Source: Aquitalea palustris (lineage in GTDB: Bacteria > Pseudomonadota > Gammaproteobacteria > Burkholderiales > Chromobacteriaceae). From it: a DNA stretch of 64,000 nucleotides. The stretch is taken from the NCBI RefSeq assembly GCF_003693445.1, contig NZ_RFAR01000026.1:1-64000 (forward strand), written 5' to 3'. The position numbers and the translations under genes are program-made. Within the stretch, counting starts at the first letter, position 1; each line of letters begins with the position of its first letter. The notes beneath the pieces are model-generated. The model saw only the letters and a program-made list of their open reading frames with translations, searched no databases and was not told where the DNA came from. Shown here piece by piece: positions 26,535-33,410 of this stretch.

Positions 26535-26569
26535 GAGGCACCGTCGCTGGAAACATAGTGACCGACTAT

Positions 26570-26779
26570 ATTTATCGCCGCTATCGCAACGATAAATGTC
26601 GGCCAGGGGAAAATCCCCTGGACCCCGCCGTCCAATGTGTGAACAGTGTGTTGAAACTGTGCGAACCAATGGGCGAATATGTGTGAACAACTGGCCGATT
26701 TGATGCCCACCCTTGTGTTAACAGTGTGGCAACCATGTGGGGGCACTGTGGCGCATATTGTGTAGTCAATGTGTGAGTT
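26570..26779. repeat. Repeat-rich non-coding segment upstream of relaxase, candidate oriT/oriV
   Basis: Two inverted repeats: ATTTATCG (26570-26577) with CGATAAAT (26590-26597), and CCAGGGG-AAAAT-CCCCTGG (26603-26621). They are followed by an irregular series of short direct repeats of the type TGTGTGAACA: exact copies at 26636 and 26680, TGTGTTAACA at 26714, TGTGTGAGTT at 26770, and weaker ones near 26647 and 26659. Hairpins plus iteron-like repeats between a relaxase and a Rep-like gene suggest an origin of transfer or replication. The last copy reaches into the end of the next gene. Confidence 0.5.
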
Positions 26780-27164
26780 GCCCACGACGCCTCCGCTGAC
26801 TACCAAAAACTTGCACGAGCAGACCGTCATCCGCCAGGCCATTCAGCAATTCCGGTGCGGCCAAATGGACTGGAGTTGATGGGACTTGGCGCAGCCTGTC
26901 GATGACAGCATCGAATGAAAGTCGGGCCACATACTCGCGGAGCACGAATCCAGTGTCCGTATATTCGATCAACGTGGTCTGATCGAGCGCAATGACGCAA
27001 AGCCGCATGCATCGGTCGTTACCAAGAGCTGGTTGCTGTACGCATTCAATCTTGACCCTGCCCGTCGCCACGATGCAGGTTTGCATCCATCCCCAGCCAG
27101 CCCATTTGTCATCCTCCACGACATCTCGCCAAGCGAATCGGCTTTCCAAGTTTTTGCTGTTCAT
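26766..27164 (-). CDS. Hypothetical protein
   Basis: 132 residues, no family recognised. ATG 27164 overlaps the stop of the upstream HTH gene as ATGA, which supports real, coupled translation. The sequence is soluble and ends in a basic tail (SQRRRRGQLTH). It contains ARLSFDAVIDRLRQVPSTPV, a plausible helix, and TTLIEYTDTGFVLREYV, plausible strands. Its position between a Rep-like protein and the origin-like repeats suggests a role in maintenance or transfer of the element. Confidence 0.6.
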   Translation of the reverse strand: MNSKNLESRFAWRDVVEDDKWAGWGWMQTCIVATGRVKIECVQQPALGNDRCMRLCVIALDQTTLIEYTDTGFVLREYVARLSFDAVIDRLRQVPSTPVHLAAPELLNGLADDGLLVQVFGSQRRRRGQLTH

Positions 27165-28072
27165 GCCGTACCTCGTGGCATTGCCGATGTGTGTGACTTC
27201 CTTGCCAGTTCATCACGCATCTTCTGGAGCCTTTCTCTGGCTTGGGCCCTGTCCACCGGTGGCCGATCCGTCTCGATTGTTTGAGCGGGCTCGGCTGCGG
27301 CTTCCAAGGCGCGTTGCCGCCTAATGATTTGCCGAAGGTCCCGCCGCAGCGCTGACCCAGCCGACAAGCTGAACTTGCCCTCGCGAGCCCTGCGCAGCAG
27401 GGAGGCAAGGAATTGGGGGACAGTCTTCCGGATGCTGTTTTGGCGCTTGCATTCGAGGACTTCTGCCAAGACATCCAGGGCTACGGAGGTGGAGAGACCC
27501 GTGCATTGATCCCGCGTCTTTTGGGGTTCGAGTGATAGCTTTTGGCACAACCACGACCAGCACTCTTCATCCGCCTCGTCCATGATCAAGGCCAGCGACT
27601 CGTCAGTCTCAGGTGGCGTGTCCTCTGGTCCGGTAGTGGTTGTTTTTGATGAATCCAATCTTTCTTTGAACCCAGTGTTTGTAGTCCCTTGATCGCCCTG
27701 AACTGGCTGATCCAGAACTGACTCTTCCACACGTGGGTTTTCAAGGTGTGGAGCCCAGTCCACAATCGGCTCGTCGCTGACAATCCATCTGGATTGAATG
27801 AATTGCCCCGATGCCGAACGGTCGCGGACGATTCGCATGTAGTTCAGGCTCTCAAGCTGCTTGATGGCTGTTCGCATGGCCGTCTCCCCCTCCTTGCGTA
27901 CAGCGCACAGACCTTCGAGGCTGATGCGATAGCCTGGCGGGAGGGAGAGCAAGTGCACGATCACCCCCAGCGCTTTCAGACTGAGATGCTCGTTGCGGAT
28001 CAGCGAGTTGGGAATCTGGGTGAAATTCCCCGCATGGCGACGCCGAACGATCAGCAACTGAGAGGCGTTCAT
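27161..28072 (-). CDS. Winged-helix replication-initiation-like protein
   Basis: 303 residues. The N-terminal third (GNFTQIPNSLIRNEHLSLKA, then YRISLEGLCAVRKEGETAMR) is a winged-helix domain of the type found in RepA/DnaD-like proteins of mobile elements. The middle (about 115-160) is a Thr/Ser/Glu-rich linker. The C-terminal helical part (VALDVLAEVLECKRQNSIRK) and the final charged tail (RAQARERLQKMRDELARKSH) complete it. I prefer ATG 28072, preceded by GTGGAGA, over a GTG at 28084. It lies next to the repeat segment and the relaxase, so it may initiate replication of the excised element or regulate mobilization. Activity is not proven. Confidence 0.65.
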   Translation of the reverse strand: MNASQLLIVRRRHAGNFTQIPNSLIRNEHLSLKALGVIVHLLSLPPGYRISLEGLCAVRKEGETAMRTAIKQLESLNYMRIVRDRSASGQFIQSRWIVSDEPIVDWAPHLENPRVEESVLDQPVQGDQGTTNTGFKERLDSSKTTTTGPEDTPPETDESLALIMDEADEECWSWLCQKLSLEPQKTRDQCTGLSTSVALDVLAEVLECKRQNSIRKTVPQFLASLLRRAREGKFSLSAGSALRRDLRQIIRRQRALEAAAEPAQTIETDRPPVDRAQARERLQKMRDELARKSHTSAMPRGTA

Positions 28073-28096
28073 TGGCGTCTCCACTGACCTTCATGA

Positions 28097-28303
28097 TCAG
28101 CGGCCCACCCGTGCGGTAGCAGCTTGCTGGGCAATCCAGGCCTCGATTTCTTCGGCAAGAAATCCGATGGCCGCGTTGCGAGAGTTGCCCAGGCGGATCG
28201 GGCGCGGGAAGGTTGGGTCCGTTCTCGTCCTGCGCCAGATGGTGACGCGGTTCATGCCCAACTGGGTTTCCAGGTCGCTGTACCGGAGGATGCGGTTTTT
28301 CAT
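28097..28303 (-). CDS. AlpA-family transcriptional regulator
   Basis: 68-residue MerR-like HTH protein: ILRYSDLETQLGMNRVTIWR, FPRPIRLGNSRNAAIGFLAE, EIEAWIAQQ. This is the AlpA layout used by P4-like islands, where such proteins act as excisionase or as activator of the integrase. An ATG at 28318 would add five residues. It is the first gene of the AlpA-Rep-hypothetical-relaxase set on this strand, with an inverted repeat about 90 bases upstream. Confidence 0.82.
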   Translation of the reverse strand: MKNRILRYSDLETQLGMNRVTIWRRTRTDPTFPRPIRLGNSRNAAIGFLAEEIEAWIAQQAATARVGR

Positions 28304-28318
28304 TTGATTGCCCACCAT

Positions 28319-28774
28319 TTCTTGTAATGACAGGCAATTCTTCGTTCCGCGTTGTCGGCGTGTCCAGAGGCTCAGATTTTGGCCATATCCCGCAATTTAC
28401 ATGGTAAATTCAGATAACTGATGCGGTTGTCAGAAACGTGCAGCGGCATGTTTTTGACCGGGCTGGGAAACGCGACGACTATCGTCCCCGATGAAACGGA
28501 CAGTTAAAATTCGCATTAGTCGATTGACCTCCGCTTGCGCACGAATACGAAAGCCGCTTCTTCGAAATTGGCCGACCAACGACCATTCACCGCCGAATGA
28601 CGGATATGGAATCAGTTGTTTTGACTCAGAAGCTAGAAAACTGAATCGCCATCTTTTGAACTGGAAAATGTCTTTTATCAACAGCCACTTGCGCGATTCG
28701 TGGATCGCGAGGGGACAGATGACGGCGCGAGCGAAATAAATCATCGCTCGTTGCATTTGCGCAACAATAAATGC
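28319..28774. other. Gene-free, relatively AT-rich spacer with a palindrome
   Basis: No convincing gene. Two overlapping open frames on opposite strands (28430-28756 minus, 28491-28739 plus) lack ribosome-binding sites and domains. AATTTAC-ATG-GTAAATT at 28394-28410 is a perfect inverted repeat placed where the alpA promoter should be, and is a candidate operator. Base composition is lower in GC than the neighbours. Confidence 0.4.
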
Positions 28775-29497
28775 CTATTTCTGGCTATCCCGTGCTGCGG
28801 AGATCCATTGAGCAATCGCGCTGGGCTCAAACCCATCATGCAGTGCTGCGCGTAGTGCTTGCTCCAGTTTTTGCCAACCGACGGGAGAACTGGTGTTGGT
28901 TGAGGCGGTCGGCCAATCGCTATTACCAAGCTGAAACAGCAGACTGTCCAACAGCTCGTCGTCGCCTACGTCATTTGCAGCTTGCTCAGCCAGCGTAAGC
29001 AATGCTTCACGCGTGCCACTTAACGGCTCGACAGGGATCGCAGCAAGGGGCTCAGCCAGCACGATCACACGGTGCGGCTGAATGACATCGGCCAAGTCCT
29101 GTGCTGCCGCAACGCCCGCGGTTAGCTCGACGCGAACAAGTACATCGCCAACTTGCAGGAACCGTGTCTTGCTCAGGCCTGGCTGACCATCCTGGTACAG
29201 CACGACGGCCTCAGAGCCGACAAGGGCGTTCAGCACCAGTCTCAGGTCATCCAAGGCACCAGCGTCCCGCCATTGGTGGAGGATGTCCGCGCGCAGGCTG
29301 CTCCCCTCCAGCCCTAGGTGATACATCAAAGTCGCCACGCGCTTGGCAGAAATGACCTGCTCTTTGCCCCTCAGCCAAACGGACAGGTTCGCGGGACGGA
29401 TGCCCGTGGCTGCACCCACAGCGCTCAGCGTATCGCCACGCAGGCGCATGAGTGCGGCTGCAATGGCACGCATTTGTTCGGCCTGAAGTGTCGACAT
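28775..29497 (-). CDS. HTH (XRE-like) regulator divergent from an AAA+ ATPase
   Basis: 240 residues from ATG 29497. The open frame continues much further upstream, but only as an antisense shadow of the ATPase gene. The N-terminus is an HTH: IAAALMRLRGDTLSAVGAAT, GIRPANLSVWLRGKEQVIS. After it come a compact middle domain with beta strands (VLYQDGQPGLSKTRFLQVGD) and an acidic helical C-terminus (NDVGDDELLDSLLFQLGNSD). Not a known family to me beyond the HTH. It faces the ATPase gene across a 117-base gap holding a pair of inverted operator-like sites, so it very likely regulates both genes. Confidence 0.75.
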   Translation of the reverse strand: MSTLQAEQMRAIAAALMRLRGDTLSAVGAATGIRPANLSVWLRGKEQVISAKRVATLMYHLGLEGSSLRADILHQWRDAGALDDLRLVLNALVGSEAVVLYQDGQPGLSKTRFLQVGDVLVRVELTAGVAAAQDLADVIQPHRVIVLAEPLAAIPVEPLSGTREALLTLAEQAANDVGDDELLDSLLFQLGNSDWPTASTNTSSPVGWQKLEQALRAALHDGFEPSAIAQWISAARDSQK

Positions 29498-29515
29498 CCG
29501 GCAATCTCGTTGCTC

Positions 29516-29601
29516 TAACAGTAAATCACTATAACAAGGCGACAACCTGCCAGCCAAGGCTTGGCATGCTGACTTTTCATCGTTATAGTAATTTATAGTT
29601 A
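29516..29601. promoter_or_regulatory. Paired inverted operator sites between divergent genes
   Basis: TAACAGTAAATCACTATAAC (29516-29535) and GTTATAGTAATTTATAGTTA (29582-29601) are 20-base sites in opposite orientation that match at 17 of 20 positions. The left one begins 18 bases upstream of the HTH gene, and the right one ends 13 bases before the ATPase gene. This is the arrangement of two operators for one autoregulated repressor controlling divergent promoters, possibly by looping. Confidence 0.65.
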
Positions 29602-29614
29602 GATGGAGGATGCC

Positions 29615-31195
29615 ATGCACAGCCTGCGACGACAGTACCGCCCAATGCGACGCCGAGAGTACCAAGAGGCCGTCAAAGAGCTGAAGCGACTTCACCCTTG
29701 GCTGGAGAAGCAGGTGTTTCAGCCCGCCCCAGGCCATCTCGCCGTGGTCGCCGAGCTGATCACTCAATGCGAGCGGTTGATGCATCGCAGTGACTACCAG
29801 CGTCGTCCGCTGTTCTGTGTCACCGCAACCAGGGAAAAGCTGGCAGTCCGAGTCGAGGTCTCCGATGCCAGCATCCAGCGCGAGCGCGCCTTGCTCGACG
29901 TGGTGGAACAGGCTCGGCACGCGGCCCAGCAGTGCTGCCCTGTTTGCGGTGCTCCGGTTTTCGGTGGCGACGCCAATGCCCCCCAAGGCGCTCGGTGCGC
30001 TGCGCACGAGCAAGTGGTAGGACTGTTCGCAGAGGACATCCAGCGTTTCAAGAGAGCTGCGAAGGCCTTGGAGTTGGCGGATGCCGAGCGTGCGAGCAGC
30101 ACCACTGATCGCGATGCACCCACTCGCACCGAAGCCGCCAAGAAAGACCTGCCCGACAACCCCGTCCCCGCACGCGATAGCAGCAGCACTTCGACTGACG
30201 ACAAGCACGCACCGTTGATCGCCTTTCTGGACGCTTCCGGCCTCAAACAATTTGTTGACCGCCATCGCGCGAAGGCAGACGAAAAGTTCAAGCGTGCCCA
30301 GCAGTTCGCGGAGCGCATCCGGGCGGCCGGCCATGAGCGGCGCACGCTCGGCATGCTGCCCGACGAGTGGGACGTGCTGATCGAGGAGTTCACCCAAGCC
30401 TTCCCGAACTTCAGCGAGCTGGCCGAGGTGCTGCACGATCACTTTGCCCTCAATGCGATGGGCGATGGCCGCGTTGCGTGGTCGCCGCTACTGCTGGTCG
30501 GGCCTGCGGGCATCGGCAAAACAGAAGCGGCTCGCTGGCTGGCGGAAAGGCTGGCCTTGCCCTTCCGTGTGTTCGACATGGCGAGCGCCCAATCAGGTTC
30601 GCCACTGGCTGGATCAGAAGCCTTCTGGAGCAATTCCGAGCCGGGCCTCCTGTTCGAACTGCTTGCCTACCAGCCAAAGGCCAACCCCGTCGTGGTCTTG
30701 GATGAGCTGGACAAGACCGAGCAGGTGCGCCAGTACGACCCATTGGCGGCGCTGTACACCCTTCTTGAGCCCCGTAGCGCACGATCCTTCACGGACCTCT
30801 CTATTCGTGATTTCACCATCGATGCCAGCCACGTGAACTGGATCGCGACGGCAAATAGTGTGGATGGCATCCCGACCCCATTGCTGTCCCGGCTCACGGT
30901 GCTGCATGTCCATGCGCCTACACCTAATCAGGTCGCACGAATCGCGCAGAACATCTACGGCCGGATGCGGGCAGAAGCCAGCTGGGGTTCTGCCTTCGTA
31001 CCCTCTCTCGACGAGGCCGTGCTGGCGAAGCTGAAGCACCTGCCTCCGCGAAGCCTAGGCCTGGCATTGCGACGGGCGCTTGGGCATGCCGCACGGGATC
31101 TGCGCGATCACATCCAACCCAAGGACCTACAGCTGGTCTCGGACGGCGGTAAACGTAGTATCGGTTTCACCGCTGGCTTGACTGTCCAGCGGTAG
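29615..31195 (+). CDS. AAA+ ATPase (Lon-like module) with zinc-finger-like N-terminal region
   Basis: 526 residues from ATG 29615, chosen because GGAGG lies 5 bases before it; ATG 29603 has no site. Residues 1-105 are helical and basic, 107-132 carry a CCPVCGAP..C..HE metal-binding pattern, and 160-200 are a Ser/Thr/Asp linker. The AAA+ module follows with Walker A LLVGPAGIGKTE (about 294-305), a DMASAQSGSPLAGSE segment, Walker B VVVLDELDKT, sensor 1 WIATANSVDGI and arginine finger region PLLSRLTVL, as in the Lon ATPase. No protease domain follows. With its divergent HTH partner it forms a self-contained two-gene module on a mobile element. Function unknown; defence or element maintenance is possible. 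Confidence 0.82.
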   Translation: MHSLRRQYRPMRRREYQEAVKELKRLHPWLEKQVFQPAPGHLAVVAELITQCERLMHRSDYQRRPLFCVTATREKLAVRVEVSDASIQRERALLDVVEQARHAAQQCCPVCGAPVFGGDANAPQGARCAAHEQVVGLFAEDIQRFKRAAKALELADAERASSTTDRDAPTRTEAAKKDLPDNPVPARDSSSTSTDDKHAPLIAFLDASGLKQFVDRHRAKADEKFKRAQQFAERIRAAGHERRTLGMLPDEWDVLIEEFTQAFPNFSELAEVLHDHFALNAMGDGRVAWSPLLLVGPAGIGKTEAARWLAERLALPFRVFDMASAQSGSPLAGSEAFWSNSEPGLLFELLAYQPKANPVVVLDELDKTEQVRQYDPLAALYTLLEPRSARSFTDLSIRDFTIDASHVNWIATANSVDGIPTPLLSRLTVLHVHAPTPNQVARIAQNIYGRMRAEASWGSAFVPSLDEAVLAKLKHLPPRSLGLALRRALGHAARDLRDHIQPKDLQLVSDGGKRSIGFTAGLTVQR

Positions 31196-31200
31196 TCCAT

Positions 31201-31241
31201 GCACCCGTTATCGTAATTACGGTAACTACGATAACGGGTGC
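31201..31241. terminator. Large hairpin between convergent genes
   Basis: GCACCCGTTATCGTA (31201-31215) pairs perfectly over 15 bp with TACGATAACGGGTGC (31227-31241) around an 11-base loop. It sits 5 bases after the ATPase stop and 8 bases before the stop of the opposite gene. It lacks a T run, so it may be a bidirectional terminator without one, or a protein-binding site. Confidence 0.55.
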
Positions 31242-31248
31242 GTACCGA

Positions 31249-31722
31249 TCATGTCCTGCGATGTGCCTGCCCGCACGTATGGCAAAACCATGTGCTCTGC
31301 CACTGGCGCTTGGCCGCACTGTAAGCCTTAGCCTGGGCATGCCAGCCCTTCATCAGTAGCCAGCCCAGCGCGATGACTCCAATCCCGACCGCAGCTTGCT
31401 TCCAGTTGTAGATGAGCAGCGCCCAGAAGGACATGCCGACCCGGCAACCCCGCTCGAAAAGGTCGCACACCGTAGCAGCGTGATAGACCGTCGCTCCACC
31501 CAGCCCAAACGCAATGACGAACGGCAAGGGTGACGGAGGAGCTGGCGGCGCGCAATGCTGGGCTAACGCCGTTAACTGGTGGCCCTGGCTGCTACCTTGA
31601 ACAAACTGCCCGTCAGAGGTCACCGCCGTGTGTGTAGCGTGGAAATGCTGTGTGCCGCCCGCATGCACAACGGCCATTGGCTGGATATGCGTGCTGCCGC
31701 AGCTCGGACATTGCATTGCCAT
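31249..31722 (-). CDS. Zinc-ribbon membrane protein
   Basis: 157 residues; ATG 31722 follows GGAGG and overlaps no other start. An N-terminal CPSCGSTH (CxxC) and a C-terminal WFCHTCGQAH (CxxC) could form one split zinc ribbon. Between them are two probable membrane segments (PFVIAFGLGGATVYHAATVC and AAVGIGVIALGWLLM). The function is unknown. It is coupled with the lipoprotein gene immediately upstream (2-base gap), which suggests a shared envelope role. Confidence 0.7.
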   Translation of the reverse strand: MAMQCPSCGSTHIQPMAVVHAGGTQHFHATHTAVTSDGQFVQGSSQGHQLTALAQHCAPPAPPSPLPFVIAFGLGGATVYHAATVCDLFERGCRVGMSFWALLIYNWKQAAVGIGVIALGWLLMKGWHAQAKAYSAAKRQWQSTWFCHTCGQAHRRT

Positions 31723-31724
31723 GG

Positions 31725-32837
31725 TCAGCCCTCCGAACCTTCGGTGTTGACGGTACAGGTCAGCGTGGCCTCGCCGCCCTCCATGCCCGCCGACAACACG
31801 CCGACCTTGGTCAAACGGCCATAGGTCTTACCGTCCTTGCCCAGCTTCAGCGAGGCTGACTTCGCAAGCTGCTGGACCGTGATGCTGGGCAGGTAGCTGC
31901 GGTAGGTTTGCTCACCCCCGTCACGTGACACCGCCACCTTGCGGACGCTGAACCCATAGACCTTGACGGGCTCGGCGAGAGCGACCGGCGTGACGCCTTG
32001 ATCTGAATTCCATCCCGACTGCTTGAGCAGGGACTCAGCCGATTCAAATCGTGGGCCGATGGCCGCGCACCCCAGCGCCTGTTCAAGCTGCGCCTTGGCC
32101 TTGGCGTCCGCGGGCTGCGAAGATTCGTTGCTGGAGGCAGGGGGCGTGGTTGGCTTGATGGCCGCATTGGCGTCGTACCCCACCAACCAGAGATTGGTCG
32201 GTGCACCCGGCTGCCAGCCGGTGTCGAGCACCAGTTGCTGGACAAAGCCCTGGAAGGCGAGCTGCTGCCGCTCGCTGATCGGCTGCCGGTCGGGGATGGC
32301 CAGCATGGGCGGCTTGGGGCCAACCGTACGGACATTGCCGCTGTGTTCGACCGCCATCTGCTGCATGAAGAGGTGCAGGTTGGCGGCGTTGTTGACCGCG
32401 TACCCCACCGACTGCCCCCAGCACACCGAGAAGGTGGGCACAGCTTCGGACTTGGTTTTGCTCCACCAGATGGTGGCCGTACCGATCCAGCAGTCACTGC
32501 GGGACCAGTCCGTGACCGTGACTGCCACGCGGGGGAAGTAGGTCTTGGGCGTTCCGTCGTAGGAGTGCTTGCTGAAGACGCCTGCCAGGGCTGTTGCACG
32601 GATGCCAGGAGCGCCGGGCGGCGCGCTTTGATCTGGCTTTGCTTGATTGGCAACAACTGCTGGGCGAACCTCGGTAGCAGGAGGCGATACCACGTTGCCT
32701 TGGCTGGCTGTCGACACGCCACCCAGGGAGAGGTGAACCTTGGTCGAGCCGTCAGCCTGCGGCTGCGTCGTCACACAGCCAGTCAGGGTCATCGCAACAG
32801 CCAGACCGGCCAGCACCTGAAAGCAGACTCCACTCAT
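31725..32837 (-). CDS. Putative lipoprotein of unknown function
   Basis: 370 residues. The N-terminus MSGVCFQVLAGLAVAMTLTG followed by C21 is a lipoprotein signal peptide with lipobox LTGC. A TTQPQADGSTKVHLSLGGVS segment follows, then a Gln/Pro-rich linker and a globular part with two similar halves built around VAVTVTDWSRSDCWIGTATI and FSVRKVAVSRDGGEQTYRSY. No family is recognised. It may be an exclusion or envelope protein carried by the element. Start ATG 32837 sits just ahead of the palindromic operator of the divergent XRE gene. Confidence 0.7.
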   Translation of the reverse strand: MSGVCFQVLAGLAVAMTLTGCVTTQPQADGSTKVHLSLGGVSTASQGNVVSPPATEVRPAVVANQAKPDQSAPPGAPGIRATALAGVFSKHSYDGTPKTYFPRVAVTVTDWSRSDCWIGTATIWWSKTKSEAVPTFSVCWGQSVGYAVNNAANLHLFMQQMAVEHSGNVRTVGPKPPMLAIPDRQPISERQQLAFQGFVQQLVLDTGWQPGAPTNLWLVGYDANAAIKPTTPPASSNESSQPADAKAKAQLEQALGCAAIGPRFESAESLLKQSGWNSDQGVTPVALAEPVKVYGFSVRKVAVSRDGGEQTYRSYLPSITVQQLAKSASLKLGKDGKTYGRLTKVGVLSAGMEGGEATLTCTVNTEGSEG

Positions 32838-32877
32838 CCATCAGCTCCCTTTGATCTCAAGTTGAGCTGATTATGAA

Positions 32878-32906
32878 GACTATATTCGACATTGTCGAAT
32901 ATAGTC
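32878..32906. promoter_or_regulatory. Perfect palindrome, probable operator of the XRE regulator
   Basis: GACTATATTCGAC-ATT-GTCGAATATAGTC is a perfect 13-bp inverted repeat. Directly after it comes CGTGGATTAGTAGTCCC, recalling the GACT/AGTC C-boxes bound by controller proteins of restriction-modification systems. It lies between the divergent lipoprotein and XRE genes. Confidence 0.65.
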
Positions 32907-32945
32907 CGTGGATTAGTAGTCCCATGACGCCCATGCTCGGCGTTG

Positions 32946-33176
32946 ATGGGACGAGACTACGAGCAAGTGCGTCAGGACTTGGCGCGCAACATGAAAGACT
33001 TCCGGGGCAAGCGTGGCTTGTCGCAGGAGGCGCTCGCCCTGAGCGCGGATGTGGATCGCACTTACGTGAGTCAGATCGAGCGCGCTGTGGGCAATCCTTC
33101 CCTGCTGGTCCTATGCAAGCTGGGCGCGATCCTGGAGACCGACGTGCTCGATCTCTTGGCTGAGCAGACCAAGTGA
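32946..33176 (+). CDS. XRE-family regulator resembling R-M controller (C) proteins
   Basis: 76 residues from ATG 32946 (a TTG one codon earlier is less likely). It is almost entirely one HTH_3 domain: VRQDLARNMKDFRGKRGLSQ, EALALSADVDRTYVSQIERA, VGNPSLLVLCKLGAILETDV. Size, the TYVSQIERAVGNPS signature and the C-box-like palindrome 40 bases upstream all fit C proteins or short XRE repressors. No restriction endonuclease gene adjoins it. It is the last gene of the element before chromosomal sequence resumes. Confidence 0.85.
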   Translation: MGRDYEQVRQDLARNMKDFRGKRGLSQEALALSADVDRTYVSQIERAVGNPSLLVLCKLGAILETDVLDLLAEQTK

Positions 33177-33339
33177 ACACGGGTGAGGCCACCCACATGG
33201 GGATGCCCGAAAAAAATGTATACGGAGGTGACTACGGAATGAGACACACCGCGCTGATTCCCTGTAAAAATGGCGCTTCCGAGACCATCTTCCGCTTTAA
33301 CGTCTAAGTCAGCTGCGGCTTTGGCCGCTGTTGCATGTG
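33177..33339. other. Right-hand junction of the element (exact end unknown)
   Basis: No gene seen. The element should end here, between the XRE gene and the terminator of the next chromosomal gene. Short strings shared with the left end are GTTGCATG (33330-33337 and 1008-1015) and TGTATACG (33217-33224 and 1087-1094). Both are too short to prove an attachment site. Confidence 0.35.
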
Positions 33340-33373
33340 AAACGCCCCTGGATGGTCCATCCCAGGGGCGTTT
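33340..33373. terminator. Terminator hairpin after the DUF945 gene
   Basis: AAACGCCCCTGG (33340-33351) pairs with CCAGGGGCGTTT (33362-33373) around a 10-base loop. T runs flank it on both strands, longer on the plus strand, so it can stop transcription from both sides. Confidence 0.85.
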
Positions 33374-33410
33374 TGTTTGGTGGGGTGTTAGCTGGCCTGG
33401 TGCGGCGGGC

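Noticed and set aside
26636-26779. CRISPR-like repeat array
   Set aside because: Repeats are about 10 bases, imperfect and irregularly spaced, and there are no cas genes in the window.
26531-26842. 103-codon minus-strand frame through the repeat segment
   Set aside because: Covers palindromes and iteron-like repeats, and the translation has no protein-like pattern.
28430-28756. Overlapping open frames on both strands in the spacer after alpA
   Set aside because: Neither has a ribosome-binding site, known domain or coupling to a neighbour; kept as non-coding.
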